Shown: positions 6,004 to 6,588 of the stretch, piece after piece
Layout: each line of letters begins with the position of its first letter
How positions within the stretch are numbered: the first letter of the stretch is position 1
Assembly: GCA_031254995.1 (NCBI GenBank)
Contig: JAIRTJ010000039.1
Coordinates: forward strand, 1 to 6,588
Reading direction: 5' to 3'
DNA: 6,588 nt
DNA from: Eubacteriales Family XIII. Incertae Sedis bacterium
Lineage (GTDB): Bacteria > Bacillota > Clostridia > Peptostreptococcales > Anaerovoracaceae
Position numbers and translations under genes: made by a program
Notes under the pieces: generated by a model
What the model was told of the DNA's origin: nothing
The model's database searches: none
The model's input: the letters and a program-made list of their open reading frames with translations, nothing else

Positions 6004-6588
6004 ATGGGTGTCATCGCAGTAAAGTTCGGGGGCTCGTCCGTTGCGGACGCGGCGCAAATCCGTAAGACAAAAAACATCGTTCTGAGTTGCTCCGATCGTC
6101 GATACGTGGTCGTTTCCGGTCCCGGGAAGCGATCTGATGAGGATGAGAAAGTTACGGATCTCCTCTATAGATATCAAGAGCTCGTTTCGACCGGCGCGAA
6201 GAGCGACGCAGCCGAGGTATTTTCCGCCATTGAAAAGCGTTTCACGGAGTTGAAAGAAGGACTGGGCGTCGATACGGATATCTCCTCCGCGCTCGAAGAG
6301 GCGGCGGCCGACCTTGCGGCGGGTGCAAGCGCAGATCGCGCGGCGAGCTGCGGAGAATTTCTGAACGCGCAATTGATCGCGGACTTTTACGGTTTCGATT
6401 TCGTGGATGCGGCGGGCTTGGTGCTTTTCGCCGAGGACGGAACATTCCTCGCGGAGGAGACGAACGCGGCGTTGGCTTCGGAGCTCGCGAGGCATGAGCG
6501 CGCCGTCATACCCGGATTTTACGGCGCAATGCCGGACGGCAGCCTTAAAACCTTCTCGCGCGGAGGCAGCGATATCACGGGCGCGCTC
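6004..6588 (+). CDS. lysC: aspartokinase, N-terminal part (runs off the window)
   Basis: Aspartokinase phosphorylates L-aspartate to 4-phospho-L-aspartate, the first committed step of lysine, threonine and methionine synthesis. The 195 visible codons are open to the last base with no stop. They begin with the kinase signature VKFGGSSVADAAQIR (6-20), then VVVSGPGKRSDEDEKVTDLL (35-54), SCGEFLNAQLIADFYG (115-130), FVDAAGLVLFAEDG (133-146) and GFYGAMPDGSLKTFSRGGSD (171-190). This pattern is that of the single-function clostridial type, about 440 residues long with tandem C-terminal ACT domains. Those domains would lie beyond the window and cannot be checked. The SCGE position is more often SRGE in relatives. 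The start follows a GGGAG site and a strong promoter. The gene is divergent from hom. Confidence 0.95.
   Translation, partial: MGVIAVKFGGSSVADAAQIRKTKNIVLSCSDRRYVVVSGPGKRSDEDEKVTDLLYRYQELVSTGAKSDAAEVFSAIEKRFTELKEGLGVDTDISSALEEAAADLAAGASADRAASCGEFLNAQLIADFYGFDFVDAAGLVLFAEDGTFLAEETNAALASELARHERAVIPGFYGAMPDGSLKTFSRGGSDITGAL

Noticed and set aside
5950..6495. 181-residue open frame antisense to lysC
   Set aside because: It lies over the conserved aspartokinase frame, has an Arg-rich shadow composition, and no recognised domain.
1..6588. Mobile element, CRISPR array, phage or defence genes
   Set aside because: No transposase, integrase, direct-repeat array or target duplications were seen; all protein genes are core biosynthesis, and the tRNA shows no attachment-site repeat within the visible part.

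Overview
The window is a piece of bacterial chromosome devoted almost entirely to the aspartate family of amino acids (lysine/diaminopimelate and threonine). Every protein gene is recognisable. The likely source is a Clostridia-like member of the Bacillota with moderately high GC. This is inferred from the acetylase-branch enzyme DapH, a clostridial-type monofunctional aspartokinase, the motif style of the threonine synthase, strong AGGAGG-type ribosome binding sites, and TATAAT promoters in AT-rich gaps between GC-rich genes. No ribosomal RNA or species marker is present, so the assignment stays tentative.

Layout from left to right: (1) bases 1-60, minus strand, hold the 5' two thirds of a tRNA-Ser(GGA) cut by the window edge. 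(2) Bases 61-210 are a short gap with an 11-bp inverted repeat. (3) Bases 211-3440, minus strand, are a tight unit transcribed dapF - dapH - thrC. It starts at a TATAAT box so close to the dapF ATG that the message is probably leaderless. (4) Bases 3441-3626 are a divergent control region with small inverted repeats. (5) Bases 3627-4868, plus strand, encode a class Ic (MocR-like fold) aminotransferase, probably an aspartate aminotransferase. (6) Bases 4917-5885, minus strand, encode a short homoserine dehydrogenase without an ACT domain, convergent with the aminotransferase. (7) Bases 5886-6003 are a 118-bp divergent promoter region in which the two -10 boxes abut as a 12-bp palindrome. (8) Bases 6004-6588, plus strand, are the first 195 codons of aspartokinase (lysC), which runs off the window.

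Together, the aminotransferase could make aspartate. LysC phosphorylates it, Hom opens the threonine branch that ThrC finishes, and DapH and DapF belong to the diaminopimelate branch that feeds lysine and the cell wall. Absent from the window are asd, dapA, dapB, the N-acetyl-DAP aminotransferase and deacetylase, lysA and thrB.

I do not see a novel defence system, mobile element or CRISPR array. The points worth a second look are regulatory and architectural: the abutting divergent promoters, the leaderless dapF, a short coupled ORF before hom, the ACT-less Hom, and an enlarged DapF with a changed active-site motif. No convincing intrinsic terminator was found anywhere in the window.
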